In this document: positions 25,329-34,808 of the stretch, one piece after another
How positions within the stretch are numbered: position 1 is the first letter of the stretch
How the letters are laid out: each line of letters starts with the position of its first letter
NCBI GenBank assembly: GCA_964565665.1
Contig: CAZMFZ010000005.1
Coordinates: forward strand, 1 to 54,253
DNA from: CAZMFZ01 sp964565665
Lineage (GTDB): Bacteria > Bacteroidota > Bacteroidia > Cytophagales > UBA9547
Direction: 5' to 3'
DNA length: 54,253 nt
Translations under genes and position numbers: made by a program
Notes under the pieces: generated by a model
What the model saw: only the letters and a program-made list of their open reading frames with translations
What the model was told of the DNA's origin: nothing
Databases searched by the model: none

Positions 25329-26576
25329 CTATGCACTTTGTTTTTCTTCATTACCTGAAGTTGAATTCGGCTCTATAATCTTCAGAATGTTGTGTCCCAT
25401 TTTGTCGCGTTTGGTTTCCAAATATTTCTGGTTGTGAATATTTGGCTCTATTTCAATGGCAATGCTGTCTACAATTTCAAGTCCGTAGCCCATCAAACCG
25501 ACTCTTTTTTTAGGATTATTTGAAATGAGTTTAATTTTTGAAATACCCAAATCACGTAATATCTGTGCCCCAACGCCATAATCACGCTCGTCCATCTGAA
25601 AACCAAGCGATAAATTGGCCTCTACAGTGTCCATACCCATTTCCTGTAGTTTGTAGGCTTTCAGTTTGTTGAGTAGGCCAATGCCACGCCCTTCCTGATT
25701 CATGTACAACACTACGCCTTTGCCCGATTTATTTACCATTTCCATAGCCGCATGAAGTTGTTGGCCACAGTCGCAGCGTTCAGAGCCAAAAATATCGCCT
25801 GTAACGCACGAAGAATGCACCCGAACCAATACAGATTCATCGGCATTCCAACTGCCTTTAACCAAAGCCAAATGTTCTTCGCCAGTATTAATTTGTTTGT
25901 AAGCAACCAAATCAAATAAACCCCATTGCGTGGGCATTTGTACCGATATTTCACGTTTAATCAGGCTTTCGGTAGCAATGCGATAGGCTATCAAATCTTT
26001 TATACTCACCAATTTCAAATCAAATTTATCGGCAATTTTCCTCAAGTCGGGCAAGCGAGCCATTTCTCCATCGTCTTTCAATACTTCTACCAACACACCT
26101 GAGGGATTTAAGCCTGCCAAACGAGCAAAATCAAGAGCTGCTTCGGTGTGTCCAGTTCTTCGCAACACTCCGCCATTTCTGGCCTTTAGTGGAAATATAT
26201 GGCCAGGTCTGCCCAGCTCTTGAGGTTTGGTAGCTGGGTTTACCAATGCTTGCACGGTTTTCGACCTGTCTTGAGCAGATATTCCTGTAGTGCAGCCGTA
26301 GCCAAGCAAATCTACTGAAACAGTAAATGGAGTAGCATGGGTAGAAGTGTTGCTACCAACCATCATATCGAGGCCAAGTTCTTCACAACGTGCCTCAGTG
26401 AGGGAAATGCAAATCAGCCCTCGGGCTTCCTTGGTCATAAAATTGATGATTTCGGGAGTCGCCATTTCTGAGGCACATATCATATCGCCTTCATTTTCAC
26501 GGTCTTCATCATCAACCACTATTATTATTTTACCTTTTTTTATGTCTTCAATGGCCGATTTTATGGTGTTAAGCAT
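25329..26576 (-). CDS. ribBA: Bifunctional riboflavin biosynthesis protein RibBA
   Basis: A 415-residue fusion making two precursors of riboflavin. The N-terminal half (about 1-205) is 3,4-dihydroxy-2-butanone 4-phosphate synthase, with the acidic loop VVDDEDRENEGD near residue 20 and the RPGHIFPL segment. The C-terminal half (about 207-400) is GTP cyclohydrolase II, with zinc cysteines in CVTGDIFGSERCDCG and MNQEGRGIG. Both active sites look intact. It stands alone here, divergent from purQ, and no FMN riboswitch is visible in front of it. Confidence 0.96.
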   Translation of the reverse strand: MLNTIKSAIEDIKKGKIIIVVDDEDRENEGDMICASEMATPEIINFMTKEARGLICISLTEARCEELGLDMMVGSNTSTHATPFTVSVDLLGYGCTTGISAQDRSKTVQALVNPATKPQELGRPGHIFPLKARNGGVLRRTGHTEAALDFARLAGLNPSGVLVEVLKDDGEMARLPDLRKIADKFDLKLVSIKDLIAYRIATESLIKREISVQMPTQWGLFDLVAYKQINTGEEHLALVKGSWNADESVLVRVHSSCVTGDIFGSERCDCGQQLHAAMEMVNKSGKGVVLYMNQEGRGIGLLNKLKAYKLQEMGMDTVEANLSLGFQMDERDYGVGAQILRDLGISKIKLISNNPKKRVGLMGYGLEIVDSIAIEIEPNIHNQKYLETKRDKMGHNILKIIEPNSTSGNEEKQSA

Positions 26577-26595
26577 ATTCTATTTTATTATTTTT

Positions 26596-26626
26596 CAAAA
26601 TTACCCCTAAACACCTTAGAAACAAT
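26596..26626 (-). promoter_or_regulatory. Candidate ribBA promoter
   Basis: On the minus strand, ATTG (one mismatch to TTTG), 19 bases, then TAATTTTG (26596-26603), a perfect -7 match. The transcript would begin near 26589, giving a leader too short for a riboswitch. Confidence 0.5.
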
Positions 26627-26648
26627 AGGATAATAATAGGTAGTTCGG

Positions 26649-26679
26649 TTCGGTTGAGCTTTCAAAATTGATACCTTTG
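26649..26679 (+). promoter_or_regulatory. Candidate purQ promoter
   Basis: TTCG (one mismatch to TTTG), 19 bases, then TACCTTTG (26672-26679). The predicted leader of about 95 bases contains repeat copy 7 just before the purQ start codon. Confidence 0.5.
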
Positions 26680-26751
26680 TAGATAAATCAACAAACGAAT
26701 ATCCATAAGCTAAATGCTTGACACCCTTGGGTATTAAAACTTCAAAATGCT

Positions 26752-26770
26752 CCCCTTTGGGGTTGGGGGT
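26752..26770. repeat. G/C-rich hairpin repeat, copy 7
   Basis: CCCC-TTT-GGGG-TT-GGGGG followed by TTTTTATT, inverted relative to copy 1. It lies in the purQ leader 11-29 bases before the ATG, where an RNA hairpin with a U-rich tail could weaken expression. Confidence 0.7.
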
Positions 26771-26780
26771 TTTTATTATT

Positions 26781-27473
26781 ATGAAATTTGGAGTAGTAGT
26801 TTTCCCGGGGAGTAATTGTGATGCTGATTTGGTATATGCCCTTCACGATATTATGGGCCAAGAGGTAGTGAAATTGTGGCATAAGGATACCAACCTTCAA
26901 GGTTGTGATTTTGTATTTGTACCTGGCGGCTTCTCTTATGGCGATTATTTGCGTTCGGGAGCCATTGCGCGTTTTTCGCCCATAATGAATGAAGTAGTGG
27001 CTCATGCCAATAAAGGAGGTTATGTAATGGGCATTTGCAATGGATTTCAAATATTGGCAGAAGCAGGTTTAGTACCTGGAGCGTTGATTCGGAATTCTGG
27101 GCGATTGTTTATTTGTAGCAATCAGTATATCAAGCCTATTTCTACTTCTACCATTGTTACTGAAAATATGGATGGCTCAAAAGCCTACAATATTCCCATT
27201 GCCCATGGTGATGGCAGGTATTATGCTCATGCCGACACACTAAAGCAGTTGCAAGACAATGATCAGATTATTTTTAAATATTGTGATAACGCAGGAAATA
27301 TAACGGAAGAAAGCAACCCTAATGGCTCAATACTAAATATTGCCGGAGTAAGCAATAAAGCCAAAAATGTGTTTGGTATGATGCCACATCCAGAAAGAGC
27401 GGTAGATGTCGATTTGAGAAATACAGATGGAAAAGCAATTTTTGAGAGCATATTATCTTTGGTGGGAGCGTAA
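26781..27473 (+). CDS. purQ: Phosphoribosylformylglycinamidine synthase, glutaminase subunit
   Basis: A 230-residue class I glutaminase that supplies ammonia for FGAM synthesis in purine biosynthesis. The catalytic Cys86 is in GICNGFQIL, and the partner His is in MMPHPERAVD near the end. The start MKFGVVVFPGSNCD is typical of PurQ. I chose ATG 26781 because the 63-base upstream extension runs through a repeat. Its small size fits the PurS/PurQ/PurL type of complex. The partners are not here, but purC lies 1.7 kb downstream. Confidence 0.95.
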   Translation: MKFGVVVFPGSNCDADLVYALHDIMGQEVVKLWHKDTNLQGCDFVFVPGGFSYGDYLRSGAIARFSPIMNEVVAHANKGGYVMGICNGFQILAEAGLVPGALIRNSGRLFICSNQYIKPISTSTIVTENMDGSKAYNIPIAHGDGRYYAHADTLKQLQDNDQIIFKYCDNAGNITEESNPNGSILNIAGVSNKAKNVFGMMPHPERAVDVDLRNTDGKAIFESILSLVGA

Positions 27474-27493
27474 AAAGGTAAATAATTAGTGAT

Positions 27494-28058
27494 ATGAATC
27501 TTAGAAATCCGTCATTCTATCTTCCCTATCCTTATAATCTTGATTTAGAAATTTACTGGAATACAAAATATGTGCAACATATTTTAGAAAATTATATTTC
27601 TGAAGTTGAGAAACCAACATCTCAAAACAATCATCCTTTACATTTCGAAGAAATTTGGTAAATTATTGACTAAAGGGTTTAGATGGTATCAGAAAGAAGA
27701 TATATCAAGTGTATTTAAAGTTTTTAATACACTAAAAGGAAAACTGTATATAGTTATTTTTGAGCAAGTGAAAGTTGAAAACTATATCAACCAACTAGCG
27801 GTGGTAAAAACATGTTATATTTGTAGAACCCAGCTGAAAGAGCAGAATATGAAAGCTTAAAAAAAATCCATTTATCAAAATGGAATAAATCAGAATGAAA
27901 TTTCAAGAGATAGATTTGGCAATCCGATTGCCTTATTTGTATATGGAAACGAACGCAAAGGCTATGAATTAAATAAAAATGGCGACTTTATTGAAAGTGG
28001 TAGTGATGAAGGAGTTTTTACGCAAAAGTATTTAAGCGTAAAAAACTTAAAGAAATAA
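27494..28058 (+). pseudogene. Broken gene of unknown function
   Basis: A short open frame starts at ATG 27494 (MNLRNPSFYLPYPYNLDLEI) and stops at 27661. A second frame takes over from about 27606 (KFGKLLTKGFRWYQKEDISS) and reaches TAA at 27858. The same frame then continues open to TAA at 28056 (GNPIALFVYGNERKGYELN). One frameshift plus one nonsense codon would restore a protein of about 185 residues. I do not recognise the family. The alternative is two or three tiny genes, but the later segments have no good start codons, so decay is the simpler reading. Confidence 0.45.
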
Positions 28059-28119
28059 CGTGGTAATAGGTTGCGTTGTATTCGAAGTGTTTATATTAAA
28101 AAACTACTAATATCTAACT

Positions 28120-29022
28120 ATGATACGCACCCTAAAGCCCAATACAAACCATAGTTTTGAGTGGATTGATGTTATACATCCTACCGAAGAAGAACTGAAT
28201 ACACTAGCTGAAAAGCATAATTTGCCTAATTCGGCAGTGAAAGATTGTATGCAACCTGAGCATTTGCCTAAGTTTGAACAGTTTGAAAATTGCAATTTTA
28301 TTATTGTCCGGTATTACGATAATCTATGCAGCATCAATTCTGATAGCCTCCATACGCTTACCCGCAAAATAGCCATTTTCTATAATTCAAATTATTTGAT
28401 TACCATTCACAGAGGCGAAACCACCGTGATTGAAAATTTGGTACTACATCAATTGCCTGATGCAAATTACAACAGCACCATCAATATTATTTGCAAACTG
28501 ATAAAAAATGTATTGCAAACATTTGAGAAACCAGTTTTCAAACTCGAACACGATATTGATTATTACGAAGCCAGAATATTTTTAAAAAATAGAATTCCTG
28601 ACCTTCTCAAAACATTTTATCTGGTAAAAAGACAAAGCAGCGTGTATAAACGAACTTTGATACTCTCTAAATCGGTAATTGAACAATTCGGTAATGGCAT
28701 CAAGAAAAATACCTATCTTGAAGATTTGAGAGATTATTATATGCGAATTGAAGTAATGAATGAAGAGGTTGTAGATAGCATTACTAGCCTAATGAACATT
28801 TACATTTCGCTTTCTTCTCAAAAAACCAATGAGGTAATGCGAATTTTGACTGTATTTTCAGCTTTTTTCCTGCCACTTACTTTTATTGTGGGCATTTATG
28901 GAATGAATTTTGAATCTATGCCCGAGCTCAAACAACCCTACGGCTATCCAACAGTAATGGTATCTCTGCTTGTGATCACCATCGTCATTTTTCAATGGTT
29001 CAAAAGGAAAGGTTGGGTGTAG
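28120..29022 (+). CDS. corA: CorA-family magnesium/divalent cation transporter
   Basis: A 300-residue CorA protein: a long cytoplasmic alpha/beta and helical domain (about 1-235), then two membrane helices at the C-terminus. The first helix ends with the selectivity signature YGMNFESMPELK near residue 265. CorA pentamers admit magnesium, and some members carry cobalt, nickel or zinc. The last residues, WFKRKGWV, are a normal CorA end. It stands alone between a broken gene and purC. Confidence 0.93.
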   Translation: MIRTLKPNTNHSFEWIDVIHPTEEELNTLAEKHNLPNSAVKDCMQPEHLPKFEQFENCNFIIVRYYDNLCSINSDSLHTLTRKIAIFYNSNYLITIHRGETTVIENLVLHQLPDANYNSTINIICKLIKNVLQTFEKPVFKLEHDIDYYEARIFLKNRIPDLLKTFYLVKRQSSVYKRTLILSKSVIEQFGNGIKKNTYLEDLRDYYMRIEVMNEEVVDSITSLMNIYISLSSQKTNEVMRILTVFSAFFLPLTFIVGIYGMNFESMPELKQPYGYPTVMVSLLVITIVIFQWFKRKGWV

Positions 29023-29126
29023 TTTTAGAAAGCTCTTGAGGGCTAAAATTTTTTCTATATATTAAATAAAGAATGTATTTGATACTTAAAATGAGTTTAT
29101 ATTTTCTAAATATTAACCTTAATTGC

Positions 29127-29134
29127 TATTTTTG
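29127..29134 (+). promoter_or_regulatory. Candidate -7 box of the purC promoter
   Basis: TATTTTTG, a full match to TAnnTTTG, lies 22 bases before the purC ATG. No good TTTG is found at the expected -33 position (TTTC with a 20-base spacer is closest). Confidence 0.4.
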
Positions 29135-29155
29135 TCTTTAAAAAACTTATATCTA

Positions 29156-30094
29156 ATGGTCGTAAACGGACTTAAAGAAACAAATTTCAATTTTCCAACC
29201 CAAACCAGATTTTACAAAGGTAAGGTACGAGATGTATACTACTTTGGCGATAAAATGGCAGTAGTAGCCAGCGATCGTATCTCAGCTTTTGATGTGGTGC
29301 AACCCAAAGCCATTCCGTATAAAGGGCAGGTACTCAACCAAGTAGCCACTAAATTTTTAGAAGCTACCAAAGATATTGTTCCCAATTGGTTGCTTTCTAC
29401 ACCCGACCCCAATGTTTCTATTGGATTGAAAGCTGAACCCTTCAAAGTAGAAATGGTAATAAGAGGCTATGCATCAGGCCATGCTTGGCGAGAATATAGC
29501 AGTGGCAAACGCAGTATTTGTGGCGAGGCAATGCCTGAAGGTCTGAAAGAAAGCGATAAATTCCCTATGCCTATCATTACACCAACTACCAAAGCAGCCG
29601 AAGGCCACGATGAAGATATTTCGAAAGCCGAAATAATTGCTCAAGGCATTGTGAGCAAAGTTGATTATGAACAAATGGAAATCTATACCCATGCTTTATA
29701 CAATAGAGGGCAAGAAATAGCAGCAAAAAACGACTTAATATTAGTAGATACAAAATACGAATTCGGCAAACGTGATGGCAAAATCATATTGATAGATGAA
29801 GTACATACGCCTGATTCCAGCCGCTATTTTTATTTAGAAGGTTATAAAGAACGTCAAGCCAAAGGCGAAGCCCAAAAACAATTATCGAAAGAATTTGTGA
29901 GGCAATGGCTGATAGAAAACGGATTTCAAGGTAAAGAAGGACAAACTGTGCCTTTTATGCCGGATGAATTTGTAAATTTGATAACCAACAGATACATAGA
30001 GCTTTACGAAAAAGTAACGGGCGAGAAATTTGTAAAAATTAGCTATGAGGGTATTGAAGAAAGAATTGAAAAAGCAATAAGCGAAAACATTTAA
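29156..30094 (+). CDS. purC: SAICAR synthase
   Basis: A 312-residue enzyme joining aspartate to CAIR with ATP in purine biosynthesis. The start has the family motif FYKGKVRDVYYFGDKM followed by ASDRISAFDVV. The middle contains EMVIRGYASGHAWREY, and LILVDTKYEFG precedes LIDEVHTPDSSRY. The length fits the longer PurC class used by yeast and many Bacteroidota. I chose ATG 29156, as ATG-less extension upstream would cover the -7 box. Confidence 0.95.
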   Translation: MVVNGLKETNFNFPTQTRFYKGKVRDVYYFGDKMAVVASDRISAFDVVQPKAIPYKGQVLNQVATKFLEATKDIVPNWLLSTPDPNVSIGLKAEPFKVEMVIRGYASGHAWREYSSGKRSICGEAMPEGLKESDKFPMPIITPTTKAAEGHDEDISKAEIIAQGIVSKVDYEQMEIYTHALYNRGQEIAAKNDLILVDTKYEFGKRDGKIILIDEVHTPDSSRYFYLEGYKERQAKGEAQKQLSKEFVRQWLIENGFQGKEGQTVPFMPDEFVNLITNRYIELYEKVTGEKFVKISYEGIEERIEKAISENI

Positions 30095-30095
30095 A

Positions 30096-30120
30096 ATATT
30101 TCATCTATAGATTGAAATAT
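30096..30120. terminator. Weak bidirectional hairpin between purC and a glycosyltransferase gene
   Basis: An 8-bp stem, ATATTTCA / TGAAATAT, with a nine-base loop lies between converging genes. It is AT-rich and therefore weak. Confidence 0.4.
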
Positions 30121-30134
30121 CAACTGCCTTTTTC

Positions 30135-31394
30135 TCATTCAGATAAAGAGTTTGGTGATAGCCTCAGTTTGAATATTTTCTCTATCTCTTTTTTTACATT
30201 TTCTACTTCCACATTTTCAATACAAGGCACCGCTTTATTTTTGCCGGTTTGGTAAATGCAATTCCAGTCGCAATTAAAGCAAGCCATTTGGTGAAAGGCT
30301 ACAGAAGAAATTACGTTGCTTTTAGAAAGTAAATCTTGCGGATAAGGCATAAACCTGCCAAAATGCCCACCACCTAGCACACAAACAGAGGGTGTATTTT
30401 GTGCAATGGCGATGTGAATACCTGAGGTTTCATTGCCCACAAAAAGTTGAGCTTTACCAATCAGTTGAATCATTTCGATAAGGTTGGTTTTCCCTGCAAG
30501 ATTGTGAATAGGACTTTTTGAACTTGCTTTTACTTTTTCACAAATGGCATATTCACTTGTAGAACCCAGTAAAATGCCTTGCCAACCTGTTTTCTCATAA
30601 ATATAATCGACTATAGCTGCAAAATTGGCCCCCGACCATTGCCTGATTGCTATTCTTGCCCCAGGGAAAATCACATAATATTGAGCAACGCTTTCTTTGA
30701 TATTATCATGTTCAAATTTCAGAAATATAGCTTCGCCAGTATTTAAAAATGACAAATTAGGTGGCAAAACCTCAAAATCTCTATTTGCCAAAGTGGCTAT
30801 AAATGCTTGGTTTTTAATGAGTTCGTGAGAATGAACATTAGGCAAATCATATAGCTTTGTAAATGCCTTATTTATCAGCTTGTGCCAAAATTTGTCATCA
30901 ATCGCGTTATCCGAACAGATTCCGATTTTATTAACCGCTTTCAATCGCTTAATAAGTAAATCGCCTGTGGCAAACTCCCTTGAATAAGCTGGGTATATAA
31001 TGGTGTGAAAATTAATCGAAGTCAATTCTTGCCACTTGTCCAATCTATAGCTGAAATTGAGCATGAATTTTTTCCTGTCGAATGGTAGAAATAAATCAAA
31101 AATACCCATTTTCATTGCCAAATCTTTGCAAGCACCATTGCCCAACAATACGATGTTAAATAAATTTGAAGGATAAATTTCCCGGTAGGCTTTGGCACTG
31201 GCACTCCACACAATAAAATCGCCAATGGCATCGGGGCGTATCAGAAGCACGTTTTTATTAATGTTGTGCGGTTCTTTTCTTTTTATAAATAGAAACAAAA
31301 CAATATCTATAAAGTAGCAAATGGCATTTACTGTACCCCTTTTGATAGAATATGTTAATTTAGAAAGCCTCAAAGTATTTGATTTTGCTGCCAA
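30135..31394 (-). CDS. Glycosyltransferase family 9 (heptosyltransferase-like)
   Basis: A 419-residue GT9 protein. The N-terminal Rossmann half begins at NVLLIRPDAIGDFIVWSASA near residue 48. The C-terminal half has the sugar-nucleotide pocket motif LFVGNETSGIHIAIA. Four cysteines (MACFNCDWNC and PCIE) form a Cys-rich C-terminus common in this family. GT9 enzymes add heptose or related sugars to lipopolysaccharide core or surface glycans. The frame starts at TTG 31394; no ATG is available before the domain. A methyltransferase gene diverges from it 57 bases away. Confidence 0.88.
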   Translation of the reverse strand: MAAKSNTLRLSKLTYSIKRGTVNAICYFIDIVLFLFIKRKEPHNINKNVLLIRPDAIGDFIVWSASAKAYREIYPSNLFNIVLLGNGACKDLAMKMGIFDLFLPFDRKKFMLNFSYRLDKWQELTSINFHTIIYPAYSREFATGDLLIKRLKAVNKIGICSDNAIDDKFWHKLINKAFTKLYDLPNVHSHELIKNQAFIATLANRDFEVLPPNLSFLNTGEAIFLKFEHDNIKESVAQYYVIFPGARIAIRQWSGANFAAIVDYIYEKTGWQGILLGSTSEYAICEKVKASSKSPIHNLAGKTNLIEMIQLIGKAQLFVGNETSGIHIAIAQNTPSVCVLGGGHFGRFMPYPQDLLSKSNVISSVAFHQMACFNCDWNCIYQTGKNKAVPCIENVEVENVKKEIEKIFKLRLSPNSLSE

Positions 31395-31451
31395 ATTATA
31401 AAATTCTTATCTCAACTTATCAAATTTGAAACAACACAGTAAATTTGCAAA

Positions 31452-32249
31452 ATGAGTTTCGCATTCCATCACGACAAACCTCGCTATTTCAACGACCAAT
31501 ACCTGAATTCAAAAAAATATGTACTTCCTTTTATTGAGCAATCTATCAAATTGACTTCGGGATTGAGAGTATTGGAAATTGGCTGTGCTGAAGGGGGTGT
31601 TTTAAAAGCATTTACCGATCTGGGGTGCATTTGCACGGGTGTAGAACTTAGCCCTAGCAAAGTTGATAATGCCCATATTTTTATGAAAGATGAAGTTGAT
31701 AAAAGGCTTATCAGGTTTATTTGTCAGAATATTTACGACCTCGATTTTAAAGCCGAATTTGCAAATCAATTCGATTTGATAGTACTTAAAGATACCATTG
31801 AACATATTCACGAACAAGAAAAAATCATAGGGTATTTAAAATTTCTTTTGAAGATAGATGGCCATATCTTCTTCGGCTTTCCACCTTGGCAAATGCCCTG
31901 GGGCGGCCATCAGCAAATTTGTAAATCTAAATTTTTGATGTTTCTGCCTTATTTTCATTTGCTGCCAATGAAAGCATACAGGCAATTCTTGAAATTATTT
32001 GGTGAAGAAGATTTTAAAATAGAAGTGCTTGCTGAAATAAAAGAGACAGGAATAAGCACCCATAGATTTGAAAATATCATTTCGAAATCAAATTTTGTCA
32101 TTAAAGCCAAGCAATTCTATCTGGTAAACCCTATTTATTTTTACAAATTTGGTTGGAAACCTCTCAAACAATGGAAGTTTATAGAAAGCATACCCTTCGC
32201 CAGAGATTGGATTAGTACTACAGCTTATTTTTTAATTAAAAATAGTTAA
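31452..32249 (+). CDS. Class I SAM-dependent methyltransferase
   Basis: A 265-residue methyltransferase. Motif I, LRVLEIGCAEGGVLKAF, is at about residues 39-55, and motif IV-like FDLIVLKDTIEHI is at about 110-120. The C-terminal part is rich in aromatic and basic residues and may bind membranes or lipid-linked substrates. Related enzymes modify ubiquinone precursors, glycans or small molecules; nothing here fixes the substrate. It is divergent from the GT9 gene, so a role in glycan decoration is possible. Confidence 0.85.
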   Translation: MSFAFHHDKPRYFNDQYLNSKKYVLPFIEQSIKLTSGLRVLEIGCAEGGVLKAFTDLGCICTGVELSPSKVDNAHIFMKDEVDKRLIRFICQNIYDLDFKAEFANQFDLIVLKDTIEHIHEQEKIIGYLKFLLKIDGHIFFGFPPWQMPWGGHQQICKSKFLMFLPYFHLLPMKAYRQFLKLFGEEDFKIEVLAEIKETGISTHRFENIISKSNFVIKAKQFYLVNPIYFYKFGWKPLKQWKFIESIPFARDWISTTAYFLIKNS

Positions 32250-32317
32250 AGTTTATTCACGCAGAAATGCAAATGGCTTCCGTGAGTTTGAATAGCTTTG
32301 TGATAAAATAAACTGGG

Positions 32318-33088
32318 TTACTTTCTCACATATTTATTGGCGATGTTGAATGGAAATCTCAAATCTTTGTTGGTAGGCTCAATTTTATTGTGCTGAATGC
32401 CAATGTAAATATTATGCAAGCCCTTTTTATCACGATAATTAATCGAAATTTTATTGGTAAATGCAAAGAGTATATGCTCAAGCGGCTGAAAATCTTCGTA
32501 ATTAATATCTAAGGTATTGGCGGTACGTACATCCTTAATGGAAAGTCGCTCAAGCTTATCGGTTTTATTTCTCAGAAAATTTTCAATTGAAATATTTTTT
32601 CGGTGTTGAAGCAAAATGGTATAAGTACTGTCCGAATACGTGCTGTCGTTATCCAATTCGGCAAAAGGCGGATTGCCGAAAAGTATGGATTGCACTAATT
32701 GGTAATTGATGTCAAATTTCAAAAAAGCGCTCAGCTGACCGAAAGAATAAATATAATATTCCTTCTGCAACTTGTTGATAATGAACATAGAATCTTGATT
32801 GATGAGGCATCGCAGCACTTCTACACCCATTACAGGTACTGAAATCCAAATTACAGAGTCTTTACTTATGCGAATGGTGGCACTGGAGTTTACATTCTGC
32901 AGTCCATCTGTAAATTCTATTTTTGATTTGCAATTAAGGTATTGAAATTCGGCATTTTGCGAGCGAAATTTTCGTTTTATTTTTACCTTTCCAACACTAT
33001 TATCTTCCTTTAACAATTTTCTGCGGGTGCAATCTGTAAACAACAAGCATACTACACAGAGAAAAAAAATGGCGATTTTATTATTCAT
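32318..33088 (-). CDS. DUF4292 envelope lipoprotein (LolB/LppX-like fold)
   Basis: A 256-residue protein with an N-terminal signal ending at a possible lipid-bearing Cys20 (LLFTDC, an untypical lipobox because of Asp). The body matches DUF4292, a Bacteroidota family with a half-barrel resembling LolB and LppX that may hold lipids. Its first eight bases overlap the end of the TPR gene, so translation is coupled. The TPR/DUF4292 pair is a recurrent Bacteroidota arrangement. A lipoprotein or lipid-trafficking role is suspected, not shown. Confidence 0.82.
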   Translation of the reverse strand: MNNKIAIFFLCVVCLLFTDCTRRKLLKEDNSVGKVKIKRKFRSQNAEFQYLNCKSKIEFTDGLQNVNSSATIRISKDSVIWISVPVMGVEVLRCLINQDSMFIINKLQKEYYIYSFGQLSAFLKFDINYQLVQSILFGNPPFAELDNDSTYSDSTYTILLQHRKNISIENFLRNKTDKLERLSIKDVRTANTLDINYEDFQPLEHILFAFTNKISINYRDKKGLHNIYIGIQHNKIEPTNKDLRFPFNIANKYVRK

Positions 33089-34808
33089 AAAGTTTCTTAT
33101 CTAATATTTTTTTGTCAATCAAATCAGAGGCTTCGCCTATTGATTTGGCTTTTTTCCATTGTTCTAGTGCTTTGTCTTTTTGACCCATTTGAAATAGTAC
33201 ATCACCATAATGCTCTACAATTGTGCCATTGGTAGAATTTGTCACTATTTTTTCAAAAAATTCTTTGGCCTTTGTATAGTCTTTCATCACATACAAAATC
33301 CAAGCATAAGTATCTACATAAGTGGCATTTTCCGGAAATTCTTTTATCACTCTTTCGCTCATTTTCTTCGCTTGGTCGAGCTTGTCTTTTCTAAGGGAAA
33401 GATAGTAGCTGTAATTGTTGAGCACTACGTAGTTATTCACATCTGATTTTAGCACTTCATCAAAGCATTCGTCTGATTTTTTGTAGTCTTTTAGGCCGTT
33501 GTAGCTATCGCCAAGCATAGTATTGAATTGCATAAGCATTGCTTTATCGCTAAAAGCGAGTTTTTTGCCTTGCTCAAATGAGGCCGTTGCTTTTTTATAC
33601 TCTTTCTTGAATTGATAGGCCAAGCCATTGTAAAACCAAAAAACCGATTGGTTGGGAAATAATTCTAAAGCTTTTTCGCTGTGAATTTTCAAGCTGTCTG
33701 TAAGGTTGAGCTCAGAATCGAGTATCACAATTTGTTGCCAAATTTTGTTGTGCGAATTATCAAGGCTTATTGATTTTAAGTAATTACTGAGCGCTTCAGC
33801 ACTTTTGCCGCTTATTACCAACACATCTGCATTCATTGCATAGGCTTTGGCTTCATTGGGATGCACTTTAATTAAAATAGATGCCAAATTCAGGCATTGT
33901 TCTTTAATTATTTCATCGCCTTGCATTTGGCGAATTTTAGTAATGAGTATGCCAATTTTGGTGTCAATATCCAGTTCTGGGCTGTTGAAAGCAATTTCCA
34001 GCTTTTGATTGGCCTTTACCATATCACCCTTACTTTTATAAATATCGTGCAAGGCCAAATTGGCAAAAGGGTTGGTATTATCTTTTTTCACCAGATCAGA
34101 AACCAGTTTCTCTGCCTCGTCAAATTTTTCATTGGTAATCAGCATCTCTACCAATGAAATCATATACCTGAAATCATCTGGAAAGGCCTCTGCCAACCTT
34201 TTTCCTTCATTTACAGCCTCATTTAATTTATTTTGCTTAAGATAGATTTGCTGTTTTTGTCTAGAAATATCCTCACTTATTCCAAATGCTTTTTCTATTT
34301 TATCGTAGCATTTAATGGCTTCTTCATATTTGCTTTGCAATAAATAAACTGTTGCCAAATCATAAAAGTGCTCAATAGAGTTTGGTATCTTTTTTATTAA
34401 AGCCAGATAAACTTTTGTGGCCTCGTTGAAATCTTGTTTGCGTTCGTAAATATTAGCCAAAAGCAAATAATAATATTTGTTGTTATCTACCAACTCAATG
34501 GCTCGTTGTGCATATTGAATGGCTTTGTAAAGATTGTTTTGCTTGGCATATATCTGTGCAATCATGTAATTGGCTGCAGCATTCGATTTATCAATAGAAA
34601 TTGATTTTTCAAATGCGTCTAGTGCCTTGGCATAATTGTCGAGGGTGTATTCTTTCATCCCTTCAGAAAAAATGTATTCTGCTTGCTGCTGTTGGTCTTT
34701 CGAAATGTTGTCTTTGGGTTTCTTTTTTAGAAACTGAGCATTTGAGGCATTGAAAAATAAGCCTAAAATAAGAATTGTGAAAATTGCCTTTTCTATGTGA
34801 ATTGTCAT
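33081..34808 (-). CDS. Exported TPR-repeat protein
   Basis: A 575-residue protein with a signal peptide (LGLFFNASNAQ) and about twelve or more tetratricopeptide units filling the chain. Clear ones include NAAANYMIAQIYAKQNNLYK, YYYLLLANIYERKQDF and TYVDTYAWILYVMKDYTKA. It is a periplasmic protein-binding scaffold. I chose ATG 34808; the longer frame to 34844 would start at TTG and spoil the signal peptide. It is coupled to the DUF4292 gene. The upstream region, 34,809-35,076, holds no clear gene, only a weak inverted repeat near 34,879. Confidence 0.9.
   Translation of the reverse strand: MTIHIEKAIFTILILGLFFNASNAQFLKKKPKDNISKDQQQQAEYIFSEGMKEYTLDNYAKALDAFEKSISIDKSNAAANYMIAQIYAKQNNLYKAIQYAQRAIELVDNNKYYYLLLANIYERKQDFNEATKVYLALIKKIPNSIEHFYDLATVYLLQSKYEEAIKCYDKIEKAFGISEDISRQKQQIYLKQNKLNEAVNEGKRLAEAFPDDFRYMISLVEMLITNEKFDEAEKLVSDLVKKDNTNPFANLALHDIYKSKGDMVKANQKLEIAFNSPELDIDTKIGILITKIRQMQGDEIIKEQCLNLASILIKVHPNEAKAYAMNADVLVISGKSAEALSNYLKSISLDNSHNKIWQQIVILDSELNLTDSLKIHSEKALELFPNQSVFWFYNGLAYQFKKEYKKATASFEQGKKLAFSDKAMLMQFNTMLGDSYNGLKDYKKSDECFDEVLKSDVNNYVVLNNYSYYLSLRKDKLDQAKKMSERVIKEFPENATYVDTYAWILYVMKDYTKAKEFFEKIVTNSTNGTIVEHYGDVLFQMGQKDKALEQWKKAKSIGEASDLIDKKILDKKLYE

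Noticed and set aside
26577..26780. Possible FMN riboswitch before ribBA or purine riboswitch before purQ
   Set aside because: The ribBA leader is too short, and neither consensus core is visible. The only structure in the purQ leader is the dispersed hairpin repeat.
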